Positions 44,286 to 55,844 of a stretch of DNA of 64,000 nt are shown here, piece after piece. The notes below the pieces were generated by a model, which ran no database searches, had not been told where the DNA came from, and saw nothing but the letters and a program-made list of their open reading frames with translations. Made by a program: the position numbers and the translations under genes. Each line of letters opens with the position of its first letter. The first letter of the stretch is position 1. Source of the DNA: Escarpia spicata (lineage: Eukaryota; Annelida; Polychaeta; Sabellida; Siboglinidae); the NCBI GenBank assembly GCA_963995525.1, contig OZ023218.1:49613454-49677453 (forward strand), written 5' to 3'.

Positions 44286-44690
44286 TACCTTCAGTGGTCG
44301 ATTTAGCCACTTCGTTTATGCTTTGCAAGTTCCTTTACTGTTCAGCCTGACGTTGTCGATGTTGTCGATGTTGTCGATGTTGTCGAAACCATATACAGGA
44401 AAGTCTCTAAGATTGCAACATTATAAAGGTTTGAAAGACGAATGTTTCACTATGAAAAACAAACTAGTGCTTTTATTAACGGTCAGTGCTAATTTTTAGC
44501 ATTGTTTGAGACAGCGCAAAATATGGCTGATGCTTTTCAGCAACATTAGATTGATTGATATCGGAATTCCAAACGACGAATCATACCAAGAACATGTTCG
44601 ACACCGTTTGCACGTTTTGCGACTCTCTGGTTTCTCCAGATAGTGATACGCATATTTTGTAGAAGAATAGACGGCCTCACCAATGTGGTG
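44286..44690. other. no gene recognised
   Basis: Contains GATGTTGTC repeated three times (44354-44385). Otherwise unique. Confidence 0.4.
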
Positions 44691-44728
44691 TTGTGGTGTG
44701 GTGTGGTGTGGTGTGGTGTGGTGTGGTA
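44691..44728. repeat. (GGTGT)n pentanucleotide
   Basis: About seven GTGTG/GGTGT units, followed by unique sequence to 44920. Confidence 0.9.
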
Positions 44729-45368
44729 TTTAGCAGTGGTGTGGTGTTTAACACAGGTCTGTATGATGCGCCAAGTGCTTTAGTGTAGTGTGAAGTTTGT
44801 AGTTTGTGCTTCATACTCTCGCTTTCAGCTACAGCCGCCAGATAGCTCTTTGGTGTGAAAAGGGAGCCGAGTGCGTAAGTCTCCACTGCTGGTACATAGC
44901 CTCTCCATAGACAAGACTAGCATAACCCCCCCCCCCCCCGTGGTACACTGCGGATACTGGGCAGCTTGCGGTGCCAGGCTAATGTGCTAGGGATCTAGGA
45001 GCAGTTTGGAGCCATAAAGGTGCAGTATGCAGGGCCCGCCAGCGTATGGATACGTCCCGATGCTGAACCATTTCAACGCCCAACTATGAGCAAATAATAC
45101 TGAGCAGATCACGCTTACTAGCCAAGGTAGGCAGGTCATCTAGGAGAAGGAAAATTCTGACGTAAACCCGCACTACCAGGTCAGCCAGGACAGCGCTACT
45201 GAGTGGCTGTGATGTCCCAAATCATATGATGGTACAAGTAACGGTGAAAGAGATGCGGCTACCGCGTCCGGGGCAACCGACGCGCCGTCTACCTTGGCAG
45301 CGGCGAGAAGACAACGAAGTCCAAGGGGATCGTCCGGCCGGCAGCGATCCAAATGTGAAGTCTGGTTA

Positions 45369-46540
45369 GGCAGTTTGAATGTTGGCTCAATGAGCGGTAA
45401 AGCGGTTGAGGTGGTGGAGATGATGGGATGAAGGCTGTTGGGGGGGGGGGGGGGGGGGGTGCTGTGCATACAGGAAACGAAATGGAAGGGGGTTAGAGCA
45501 AGAATGCAGATGGGTGCATTCTAGCTACTGCACGCAGAAGGAGATGACAGAAATAATGGAGTTGGCATCATTGTATCAGAAGAGATCAGTAAGACGGTGG
45601 TTCGAGTGGAGAGATGGAAGGGTCGTATAGCGCTGGCATGGCTGGTGATTAAGAAACAGCTGATGTGTGTTATATCTTTATACGGGCCACAGACGGGAAG
45701 GATGGAGGCAGAGAAAGAAGAGTTCATGGATGGTTTGGAGAGGATGATGGGATTGGTGGAGCTGGAGGTGATGTTGTGTATTGCGGGAGACTTCAATGCA
45801 CATGTTGGAGTAGTGGAACCAGGTGAAGAGGAGAGTGTTGGCAGACACGGGTGGGGAGTGAGGAATAGAGAGGGTCGAGCTCTGGTGGAACTGATGGCTA
45901 GAAATGGCTTAGCAGTGGCTAACTCTTTCTTCCAGAAGCGAGAGAGCCATAAGATTACATACAGAAGAGGACAGCACAAGATGGAATTGGTTCTGCTGGT
46001 AGTCGGGCGGCAGCAGCTAGGGAATATTACAGACTGCAAAGCTGCAGCTGGAGAGCATGTCACGACATAGCACACGCCAGTGGTGGTCGTTGTGCGTATG
46101 CAGAAGAAGAAACAAACTAAGACCGTGGGCCGCAGAACTACTAATTGGTGAAGGTGCAAAGACGATGTCGCTGTTGAATACAAAGCGTGGGTGATCGCTA
46201 AATATGAGGAGCTCAGTGAAGAAGTTGGCAGTCTGGAGGAAGAATAGAAAAAGTACAAAGAAACATTTGTGAGAACTGCAGAGATGCTATGTGGAAGAAC
46301 GTCGGGAAAGTGTCTAGAAGTAGTCACCAAGAATGGTTTACAAACGAAGTTGCAGAAACAGTGCGTGAAAAGAAGGAAGCATGGGAAGAAATAGAGAAGA
46401 CCAAGGAGAAAGAAAAATCAACCGGATGCAAGGCTGATATACGTATATACGGACAGAAAAAGAAAGCAGCAAAGAAAGCTGTTGATAAGGCGAGGAGTGA
46501 CATGGAAGCCAATGTATACAGCAAGCTAGATTAGGACGGT
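45369..46540 (+). pseudogene. LINE endonuclease domain and linker, broken
   Basis: Starts SLNVGSMSGKAVEVVEMM (about 45369-45425), the N-terminal strand of an exonuclease-endonuclease-phosphatase fold. A run of 20 G (45440-45459) then replaces part of the sequence before IQETKWKG. NNGVGIIVSEE, LAWLVIKKQLMCVISLYGPQ, CIAGDFNAHVG (the catalytic GDFN motif, 45779-45811) and RRGQHKMELVLLV follow. A TAG at 46068 interrupts GEHVTT. Helical linker pieces continue to 46534 (VKRRKHGKK/VREKKEAWEEIEKTKEKEKS) in shifting frames. Confidence 0.8.
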
Positions 46541-46543
46541 GGA

Positions 46544-47825
46544 AAGAAGATGATATACAGAATGGCTCGAGACAGGGATGAGAATAGTAAGGACGTGAAA
46601 GGTGAAACGATGAGCAAATATAGAAATGGAAAGTTAGTGACAGAACAAGAAGCAGTGTTGAAGGTCTGGGAAAACTACTTCAAGGAGCTTCTGAACCAGG
46701 AAGGAAATAACAACTTGAAATTGCCATCGTACGTAGAAGGGAAAGTGGATTTAGCTGATATTACTGATACGGAGATGCAAACTGGGTTAAAAGGTATGAA
46801 GAAGGGGAGAGCACCTGGTATCGATGAGATGCATGTTGAGATGGTAATGGTTGCAGAGGAGAGTGGAATCAGCTGGTCAAAGAGGCTGCTCAATACATGT
46901 ATAAAGCAAGGAAGAAGAGTGGTTGACAGGGCTAATTGTCCCAATATGGAAGAGGGAGGGAGATGTGCAAGATCCAGGAAAATACATAGATATCACACTT
47001 CTAAGTCACATCATGAAGCTGCTAGAAAGGATCCGGGATGGGAGGATTCGAAAGAGAGTAGAACAGGAAGTAGGGGACGAACAACAGGGATTCAGACAGG
47101 GCAGAGGGATGACGGGTGCAATGTTTGCATTGAGACAGCTGGTGGAGAACAGGTTGGAGATGCAAGGGAGAATGGCACTGGGATTTGTGGACCTGGAGAA
47201 GGTATATGACACAGTCCCAAGAGAGATGGTGATGGCAACAATGAGAAGGATGGGAGTGCCAGAAGCAGAAGCCAGGATGGTGGGAGCAATGTATGAAAGA
47301 ACAACACCAAGAGTTGTGGCTGGATCTGGGATGTCGGATGAGTTTCCAGTTAACATCGGATTGAGGCAAGGAAGTGCCCTAAGCCTATTACTATGTATCG
47401 TGGTGATGGAACTAATCAACAGGAAGATCAGCACGAAGGATGTTCTCAGGAAAATTATGTATGCCGACGATCTGGCCATAGTAGCAGAAAGCAAACAAGA
47501 GCTACAAGACATGTTGGAGGAATTAAACATGGTGTTCAAGAAACACGGACTGAGAATGAGCCTGGAGAAAACAGAAGTGATGTGGAATGGACAACAGAGA
47601 GAGGAATTGGACATCAGGTTGGATGGAAAGAAAATCAAGCATGTGGACGGCTGTGTGTACGTTGGAGAAATGATTACTGCGGATGGGCATTCAATTGTGG
47701 GGGTGCGACGCCGAATACAAACAGGAGCGGATGCTTGGAGAAAGGTAGAGAGAGTCATGATGGACAGAAAAATCTCAAAAAAGCTGAAAGGGAAAGTCCT
47801 GAGAATGTGCGTTACACCGGCATGC
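46544..47825 (+). pseudogene. LINE reverse-transcriptase domain, frameshifted
   Basis: MIYRMARDRDENSKDVKG is followed by the fingers motif MKKGRAPGIDEMHVEM. A frameshift near 46917 moves to LIVPIWKREGDVQDPGKY. GFRQGRGMTGAMFALRQL follows, then motif A GFVDLEKVYDTVPREM, motif B GLRQGSALSLLLCIVVMELI and motif C MYADDLAIVAES (YADD codons 47459-47470). Motif A and YADD aspartates are preserved. The frame stays open to the insertion point at 47825 (RMCVTPAC). Confidence 0.88.
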
Positions 47826-49235
47826 AGGCCCGTAGCCAGGGAGGTTCACGGGTTTCACATGAACCCCCTTTCTCCAAAATGTGAACCCCCTCAAAATTGC
47901 ATCTTTAAAATGTGAACCACTAATTGTATTCCATGTTTTGTCATGAAAGAAATGAATGAAAGCGGTGACGATGATTTAACAATTATGAGCACATAAATTA
48001 AGCCATATAAAGTAATTCATTATTTCTCAACATAACTCTGTTAATAAGTGAACGAAGGGTGCGGCTTTTTATTTTTAGTATGCTGATTAAGGTAACTACC
48101 GACTGTCAAATAGGCTATTCTCAACAATCAACAACTTAAGATGCGTAGCAAGTGTATTTCTTACAAGCTGCAAACCCGGTAGACAAACTCATCTGGCTAA
48201 ACACGAATCATAATTTTCAACTATTTAGCTGGAACGCGAACGTCGCTGAATAATTGTATTTAACCAATACAAAATAAAGTTTAACTTCACCTATTTAAAA
48301 ATATGCGTTAAAATACTGTGGTTGCTAGTTGCATGTTTGTAGTTCTCAGAAAATGTAACCTTATCGCTAATGAGGAGGCAAGAATGTGTGAAGGGCCTTT
48401 ATTATCAAGTAGTATGTCCACTTTGTGTTCCGTATAGTTGTAAAATACAGTTTGTGTTTCCTGGAGTCAGTGTGGTGTACAGGATATGGTACTTGACTGT
48501 TTGACACCTAGAATTTAATTCAAATTCCACAAAAAGACAATAATTTTTCTAATCTTCTATTTACCGGGCATGTTTTATAAAGGTTTGTTAATTTACTAAC
48601 TTAATTAAGTTTATGATAAATTATGGAAATTTTGCACATCAGATCAAATGAATATAATGTATTAATTGAGTGAAAACCAGATTGTAAATGTCACATTAAC
48701 TGTTTATTCTGATAAATAACTTGGACACACCCACACTCCTCGGTGCCTCGTTTATTATATTAATATGATCATATTCAAAACATTTGCACACACGGCGAAG
48801 CGTTTCGAGTAAATTGTTCAGTTATATTAACAACAAACTGTCACTGCGTGTTGGCTTTTATGAATACAATTGGGTGTAAATTAGGCTTAATCAGGCAACA
48901 AAATGGGACCAATCTCCACAGACCACATATGTGTCCCACTTTGTTTGAAAACGCACCCCTAAAACGACCTTGTTATGGACCTGCTGGGGATGCTAACGTG
49001 GTGTTTATATATTATATTAAAGAATATAAGACGAAACCACATGGTCCACCAATCTCACACCCACTTCATTGCTCTTCAGGTTAGAATGTAACCTTCTGCA
49101 TTATGAGTCCCCACGTGAACATGTGGGTCCCTCTACATTGTGAAAAAATATAACCCCACATGAACTTGTGGCACCCCTTGTAATCTGAATTAGTGAAATG
49201 TGAACCCCCCATTGTGAAAAGCAGGCTATGGGCCT
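47826..49235. mobile_element. non-autonomous TIR element inserted in the LINE (hAT-like)
   Basis: It begins AGGCCCGTAGCCAGG and ends GGCTATGGGCCT, which are inverted repeats with one mismatch over 12 bases. It is flanked by GGCATGC (47819-47825) and GGTATGC (49236-49242), an imperfect 7-8-base target duplication. Removing the insert and one flank copy joins RMCVTPAC to LYGLETVALTE in frame. Ends carry GTGAACCCCC words. No transposase frame lies inside. hAT affinity rests on target-site length and end sequence. Confidence 0.8.
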
Positions 49236-49242
49236 GGTATGC

Positions 49243-49620
49243 CTATATGGTCTGGAGACAGTGGCGCTGACAGAACAACAACAACAGAAGCTGCAAGTTT
49301 GTGAAAACAGCTGGGTTAGAAGAATAACAAGCACGAAGAGGGTAGACAGAAGAAGGACGAATGACCTGAGAAAAGAGGTTGGAATGCAATGCAGTGTAAC
49401 AGGAGGATTATTGAGAAGCCGACTGAGATGGACAGGCCATTTGGCAAGGATATCGGAAAAATAGCGAAGAGAGCATAGGCGGAACAACATAAAGGACACG
49501 GGAAAAGGGGAAGGCCACAGCTGAGATAGGAGGACTGCGTGAGGAGGAACATGAGAAGATTAGGGGAGGATGAAAGATGGAAAGAGGGAGCGACGGACAG
49601 AAAACTATGGAAGAAAAATA
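49243..49620 (+). pseudogene. LINE C-terminal region
   Basis: Continues the LINE frame as YGLETVALTEQQQQKLQVCE, WVRRITSTKRVDRRRTNDLR and RSRLRWTGHLARISEK. A stop at 49462 breaks the frame before KGRPQL-like and DERWKEGATDRKLWKK remnants. A second decayed copy of the same region lies on the minus strand at 60835-61310. Confidence 0.8.
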
Positions 49621-52600
49621 TACATAGAGTGGTTCAGCTTTACTGTACCTGACCCTCACCCCTGTACAGCAGGGAACAAGGTGGAGACACATAGAGTGGT
49701 TCAGCTTTACTGTACCTGACCCTCACCCCTGTACAGCAGGGAACAAGGTGGAGACACAGAGAGTGGTTCAGCTTTACTGTACCTGACCCTCACCCCTGTA
49801 CAGCAGGGAACAAGGTGGAGACACATAGAGTGGTTCAGCTTTACTGTACCTGACCCTCACCCCTGTACAGCAGGGAACAAGGTGGAGACACATAGAGTGG
49901 TTCAGCTTTACTGTACCTGACCCTCACCCCTGTACAGCAGGGAACAAGGTGGAGACACAGAGAGTGGTTCAGCTTTACTGTACCTGACCCTCACCCCTGT
50001 ACAGCAGGGAACAAGGTGGAGACACATAGAGTGGTTCAGCTTTACTGTACCTGACCCTCACCCCTGTACAGCAGGGAACAAGGAGGAGACACAGAGAGTG
50101 GTTCAGCTTTACTGTACCTGACCCTCACCCCTGTACAGCAGGGAACAAGGAGGAGACACAGAGAGTGGTTCAGCTTTACTGTACCTGACCCTCACCCCTG
50201 TACAGCAGGGAACAAGGTGGAGACACAGAGAGTGGTTCAGCTTTACTGTACCTGACCCTCACCCCTGTACAGCAGGGGACAAGGAGGAGACACAGACAGT
50301 GGTTCAGCTTTACTGTACCTGACCCTCACCCCTGTACAGCAGGGAACAAGGTGGAGACACAGAGAGTGGTTCAGCTTTACTGTACCTGACCCTCACCCCT
50401 GTCCAGCAGGGAACAAGGAGGAGACACAGAGAGTGGTTCAGCTTTACTGTACCTGACCCTCACCCCTGTACAGCAGGGGACAAGGAGGAGACACAGAGAG
50501 TGGTTCAGCTTTACTGTACCTGACCCTCACCCCTGTCCAGCAGGAAACAAGGAGGAGACACAGAGAGTGGTTCAGCTTTACTGTACCTGACCCTCACCCC
50601 TGTCCAGCAGGGAACAAGGTGGAGACACAGAGAGTGGTTCAGCTTTACTGTACCTGACCCTCCCCCCTGTACAGCAGGGAACAAGGAGGAGACACAGAGA
50701 GTGGTTCAGCTTTACTGTACCTGACCCTCACCCCTGTCCAGCAGGGAACAAGGTGGAGACACAGAGAGTGGTTCAGCTTTACTGTACCTAACCCTCACCC
50801 CTGTCCAGCAGGGAACAAGGTGGAGACACAGAGAGTGGTTCAGCTTTACTGTACCTGACCCTCACCCCTGTCCAGCAGGGAACAAGGTGGAGACACAGAG
50901 AGTGATTCAGCTTTACTGTACCTGACCCTCACCCCTGTCCAGCAGGGAACAAAGTGGAGACACAGAGAGTGGTTCAGCTTTACTGTACCTGACCCTCACC
51001 CCTGTCCGACAGGGAACAAGGTGGAGACACAGAGAGTGGTTCAGCTTTACTGTACCTGACCCTCACCCCTGTACAGCAGGGAACAAGGAGGAGACACAGA
51101 GAGTGGTTCAGCTTTACTGTACCTGATCCTCACCCCTGTCCAGCAGGGAACAAGGAGGAGACACAGAGAGTGGTTCAGCTTTACTGTACCTGACCCTCAC
51201 CCCTGTACAGCAGGGAACAAGGAGGAGACACAGACAGTGGTTCAGCTTTACTGTACCTGACCCTCACCCCTGTCCAGCAGGGAACAAGGTGGAGACACAG
51301 AGAGTGGTTCAGCTTTACTGTACCTGACCCTCACCCCTGTCCAGCAGGGAACAAGGAGGAGACACAGAGAGTGGTTCAGCTTTACTGTACCTGACCCTCA
51401 CCCCTGTCCAGCAGGGAACAAGGAGGAGACACAGAGAGTGGTTCAGCTTTACTGTACCTGACCCTCACCCCTGTACAGCAGGGAACAAGGAGGAGACACA
51501 GACAGTGGTTCAGCTTTACTGTACCTGACCCTCACCCCTGTCCAGCAGGGAACAAGGTGGAGACACAGAGAGTGGTTCAGCTTTACTGTACCTGACCCTC
51601 ACCCCTGTCCAGCAGGGAACAAGGTGGAGACACAGAGAGTGGTTCAGCTTTACTGTACCTGACCCTCACCCCTGTACAGCAGGGAACAAGGAGGAGACAC
51701 AGAGAGTGGTTCAGCTTTACTGTACCTGACCCTCACCCCTGTCCAGCAGGGAACAAGGTGGAGACACACAGAGTGGTTCAGCTTTACTGTACCTGACCCT
51801 CACCCCTGTACAGCAGGGAACAAGGTGGAGACACAGAGAGTGGTTCAGCTTTACTGTACCTGACCCTCACCCCTGTACAGCAGGGAACAAGGAGGAGACA
51901 CAGAGAGTTGTTCAGCTTTACTGTACCTGACCCTCACCCCTGTCCAGCAGGGAACAAGGAGGAGACACAGAGAGTGGTTCAGCTTTACTGTACCTGACCC
52001 TCACCCCTGTCCAGCAGGGAACAAGGTGGAGACACAGAGAGTGGTTCAGCTTTACTGTACCTGACCCTCACCCCTGTCCAGCAGGGAACAAGGAGGAGAC
52101 ACAGAGAGTGGTTCAGCTTTACTGTACCTGACCCTCACCCCTGTACAGCAGGGAACAAGGAGGAGACACAGAGAGTGGTTCAGCTTTACTGTACCTGACC
52201 CTCACCCCTGTCCAGCAGGGAACAAGGAGGAGACACAGAGAGTGGTTCAGCTTTACTGTACCTGACCCTCACCCCTGTCCAGCAGGGAACAAGGTGGAGA
52301 CACAGAGAGTGGTTCATCTTTACTGTACCTGACCCTCACCCCTGTCCAGCAGGGAACAAGGAGGAGACACAGAGAGTGGTTCAGCTTTACTGTACCTGAC
52401 CCTCACCCCTGTCCAGCAGGGAACAAGGTGGAGACACAGAGAGTGGTTCAGCTTTACTGTACCTGACCCTCACCCATGTACAGCAGGGGACAAGGTGGAG
52501 ACACAGAGAGTGGTTCAGCTTTACTGTACCTGACCCTCACCCCTGTACAGCAGGGAACAAGGTGGAGACACAGAGATTGGTTCAGCTGTACTGTACCTGA

Positions 52601-52904
52601 CCCTCACCCCTGTCCAGCAGGGAACAAGGAGGAGACACAGAGAGTGGTTCAGCTTTACTGTACCTGACCCTCACCCCTGTCCAGCAGGGAACAAGGAGGA
52701 GACACAGAGAGTGGTTCAGCTTTACTGTACCTGACCCTCACCCCTGTCCAGCAGGGAACAAGGTGGAGACACAGAGAGTGGTTCAGCTTTACTGTACCTG
52801 ACCCTCACCCCTGTACAGCAGGGAACAAGGAGGAGACACAGAGAGTGGTTCAGCTTTACTGTACCTGACCCTTCACACCTGTACAGCAGGGAACAAGGTG
52901 GAGA
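49620..52904. repeat. 67-base minisatellite, 49 copies, from the LINE 3' end
   Basis: The unit starts AGAGAGTGGTTCAGCTTTAC, then TGTACCTGACCCTCACCCCT, GTACAGCAGGGAACAAGG and TGGAGACAC. The first and last CAGCTTT are 3216 bases apart, exactly 48 units, so there is no net indel. The first copy is continuous with the LINE frame, whose last codons read RVVQLYCT and stop TGA. Each unit thus repeats the LINE stop codon plus about 35 bases of 3' sequence. Variants (GTACAGC/GTCCAGC, AAGGTGG/AAGGAGG, CATAGAG/CAGAGAG) alternate in patches. Confidence 0.95.
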
Positions 52905-52909
52905 GCAAT

Positions 52910-53450
52910 AACCAACGTGTTTCGGCATTGTGTTCACATGGCGTTTAATTAGTGTAATTTATTTGTTGCTTACAATTCTTCAGAGTAGCACAAAATACGT
53001 GCTCTTCACGAGCACCTACGGAATGATATGTTTTACATAATTATAAACATTGGCCCGCAGGGAGATAACCATGCACAATTTGGCGCACACCTAACAAACA
53101 ACAAAGCAACCGACTTAGCGATCAAATGTCAGGTCATATTTCAAAGAGGCGGTTCAATTTGTGCGCAGTATGCAAAGGCCTACATCTACCACGAGATTAC
53201 TCTATTATCTCTCAAATGTCCCACGACTGTTGGATCCAGTGCTAGCACACATTGTCCCATCCAGAACACTGACATGTTTGAGAAACTATTTAAATAGTCA
53301 CCTTGAGATTTTTCATTTTATGTAGATCAGCCTTTTCAAATGTTTCCATTTACAGCCTATATTTATGTTTTTATGTATTTTAAATATATATTGATATGTC
53401 TATTTTTATTGTATTCTACAACTTATATCTTGTTGTATCATTTAATTTGT
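52910..53450. other. no gene recognised
   Basis: Unique AT-rich sequence after the array. Confidence 0.4.
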
Positions 53451-53454
53451 ACAG

Positions 53455-53690
53455 CGCATCGATCCTCCAAATGGGATTGGGAATTAAAACAAATACTTTT
53501 GGAAGGATTGGGAGAGGAATGGAGAACGAGAGCGAAAGATAGAAGGGAATGGAAACGGTTTGTGGAGACAGCAGGTTAAGATCTATGAGGGGGAGGAAAA
53601 AAGGAAACAGAAATCGAGGATCGGACTGGAGACCACCCTCGCCCCGACAGACAAGGAAACAAGAGGAGAAGAACATTGTTGTTGTTATTA
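53455..53690 (+). mobile_element. LINE 3' terminal relic
   Basis: Encodes LLEGLGEEWRTRAKDRREWK and RFVETAG followed by a stop. This resembles the ER...ARDRxxWKxxV ending of RTE-like LINE proteins and the DERWKEGATDRKLWKK of the copy ending at 49620. A G/A-rich 3' segment and TTA repeats follow. Confidence 0.6.
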
Positions 53691-53872
53691 TATTATAATA
53701 ATTTTCATAACCATTATTATTATTATTATAAACTGAGTGTTGATGCAACGATACTCACCATGTGATGACGCGTTCAGGTTAATTGCGCAACAAAGGACAC
53801 AATTAATGTTCACTATATCATGTTAGTGTTGCGTGCATATTTTTGTCCTTTTTTCTGAAATGATCTGACGCG

Positions 53873-54080
53873 CTTAATTGTTATGTAAACAAACAGTCCA
53901 TGAGTTTGATCCCGGCCTACATTTAATGCCAACCCGTTGAACTTCGAACTATAGCCATGTTTTCGGTTAAATCGTCATTTCCCGAATTAAATCCTATATC
54001 CAACCATCGAGCTGTAGCGAAACGGTCGGTTCGTAAATAATGTTATAGCTTGTCTGATAATGTCAGAAAAAGACAAATGC
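53873..54080 (+). repeat. dispersed repeat family R2, copy
   Basis: Aligns over about 200 bases with 55618-55840 (TGTAAACAAAC, GAGTTTGATCCCGGCCTACA, CCAACCCGTTGAACTT, TTAAATCGTCATTTCCCGAA, ATAATGTTATAGCTTGTC). GAGTTTGATCCC resembles a pol III B box. Confidence 0.85.
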
Positions 54081-54084
54081 GATG

Positions 54085-54595
54085 CCCACAGGTGTGTACA
54101 CTGTGATGTAAACAATGCTGAAACGACCTGCACCGTTGACAAGTTTGTTGTATGGCCATTGGTCTTCCGCCGGCCGCCCCCCTAAGGCGTGACTTACAGC
54201 GTGGGAGAACGAGTGGGAGACGTCAGGTCGTGGTTAATCGGATGCTAACATTAAGTGGGCAATAAACTACGTCCAGGTGCCCGGTTCATGCATATACATT
54301 TGGCCGTCACCGGCACGTGCAGCGCTGAGCCACACACAATGGTAGAATCAACCGTAAATTAAACGATCGACGTAATTGATGAGAGGAGCCTTGTTAACGT
54401 TTCACGGTTACTGCGCTCGAATAAATGGCGTGATTACGCGCTCATAATGGATACCTCAATCTCCGCGCCCTCGGGGGGAAGGATTGCGTTGAAATGAAAT
54501 ATTATAAGGGTGTTCTTCGTGCGACAATAAACGGAATATCCTGTTGGAAATAATCGTATTTTGCTGGGGGTCTGTGCTACTTAAAGCAGTTTTGA
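54085..54595. other. no gene recognised
   Basis: Moderately GC-rich unique sequence, short frames only. Confidence 0.4.
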
Positions 54596-54599
54596 CGGG

Positions 54600-55150
54600 G
54601 GGTTCCTATTTTAATATTGTAAATGTTCCAGTTGTCTGTATCGTGAATGTTTCGGTTGTTGTATCGCAAATGACCCGTGTGGTGTATCGTGATTAGTCCG
54701 TTTGTTGTGTTGGGAATGTTACAGTTACTGTATCGTCGAAGTGCCGTTATCTATATCGTGACTGTTTAGTTTGTTGCCTTGGGAATGTTCAAGTTGTTTT
54801 ATCGAGAATGCATGTCCTGTTTATGTTATCGTCAAGGTTGTGTTCGTTTGTCGTGTCTCGTTGTTGACTTAGAGCTGTAGTGTCGTAAATGTTGACTTAG
54901 AGCTGTAGTGTCGTAAATGTTGACTTAGAGCTGTAGTGTCGTAAATGTTGACTTAGAGCTGTAGTGTCGTAAATGTTGACTTAGAGCTGTAGTGTCGTAA
55001 ATGTTGACTTAGAGCTGTAGTGTCGTAAATGTTCTGGTGTCTGTATCGTATCTGTTCCGTTTGTTGCATTGAGGATGTTCCAGTTGTAAAGTGAATGCTA
55101 CGTTGGTTATATCATGGATGCTCACTTGGATGTTTCGATATGTGTTGTGA
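54600..55150. repeat. old degenerate about 28-30-base repeat (ATCGTGAATGTTC-like)
   Basis: Words of the type TGTATCGTGAATGTT(CC)GGTTGT recur irregularly from 54625 to 54860 and again at 55045-55140, flanking the uniform array at 54863-55030. The uniform units share the TAGTGTCGTAAATGTT form of the same word. Confidence 0.6.
54863..55030. repeat. 28-base minisatellite, 6 identical copies
   Basis: The unit is GTTGACTTAGAGCTGTAGTG+TCGTAAAT. Six copies are exactly 168 bases and show no differences, so the amplification is recent. Confidence 0.95.
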
Positions 55151-55369
55151 TATAAAATGGAATTATATGTATAAGAAGAAGAACAAGTTTATTTGTTTAA
55201 ATAAGTAGGCCTACACCCGACTGTCTCACACGTTCCCTTTGAAATTAAAGCTGCTTTCTCAGCGCGTTTACTCATCGCGAATCCAGTTATTGTATGCGCA
55301 TGCGCGTAGTGTGCTAATAGTGCATATGTATAATGCGTGCAGTCTGGTTAATACAAAAATGCGTTTGTT

Positions 55370-55500
55370 TTAGTCGTCTAAAGAAATAATTTTGGTCGTT
55401 ACATCTGGTAGTTTGCGATACCCTGTTGCCCTGTTGACATTTAACACCAACCCGTTGAACATGCCGGTCGGTCACGAGACGACATCAAGACATGAAAAAC
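55370..55500 (+). repeat. dispersed repeat family R2, variant copy
   Basis: Matches the minus copy at 1140-1290 (ATTTTGGTCGTTACAT, CATTTAACACCAACCCGTTG, GGTCACGAGACGAC) and shares the CCAACCCGTTGAAC core with the neighbouring copies at 53873 and 55618. Confidence 0.7.
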
Positions 55501-55617
55501 GTGCGTCGTCTGTGTCCATTCAGCAGTAGCCGTGTCCAAATGCATCCTGATGAGCAATTGTCCTTGGATGGATTAGTCCTCCTTTTAGCTGATTCGGTGG
55601 CATAAGCACTCACACGA

Positions 55618-55840
55618 AAATGTTGAACTTTAATTGTTGTGTAAACAAACGGTCCGTGAGTTTGATCCCGGCCTACATGTAATGCCAACCCGTTGAACTT
55701 TGATGAGACTATAGCCAGGTGTTTGGTTAAATCGTCATTTCCCGAATCAAGTCCTACATCCAACCACCGAACAGTTGCAAAACGATCGGTTCGAAAATAA
55801 TGTTATAGCTTGTCAGATAATTTCAGCAAAAGTCAAAAGT
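55618..55840 (+). repeat. dispersed repeat family R2, copy
   Basis: Direct copy of 53873-54080, 1.75 kb away in the same orientation, with roughly 85-90 percent identity by eye. A short minus-strand open frame across it (55485-55763) is a by-product of the repeat. Confidence 0.85.
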
Positions 55841-55844
55841 ATGC

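Larger units (their letters stand above)
44926..49620 (+). mobile_element. RTE-like non-LTR retrotransposon, nearly full length, interrupted
   Basis: An endonuclease part, a reverse transcriptase and a C-terminal part follow one another on the plus strand. Without the 1410-base insertion at 47826-49235, the element is about 3.3 kb, the size usual for RTE-type LINEs. The 5' border is uncertain; a C14 run (44926-44939) marks where unique flank gives way to GC-richer sequence. The 3' end passes directly into the 67-base array. Stops and frameshifts make it inactive. Clade assignment is from size and overall likeness only. Confidence 0.8.

Noticed and set aside
52476..52937. Open frames of 63-71 codons in the 67-base array
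   Set aside because: They arise from variants that remove the repeated stop for one or two units; no independent coding evidence.
55485..55763. Minus frame of 92 codons
   Set aside because: It lies across two R2 repeat copies and has no domain.
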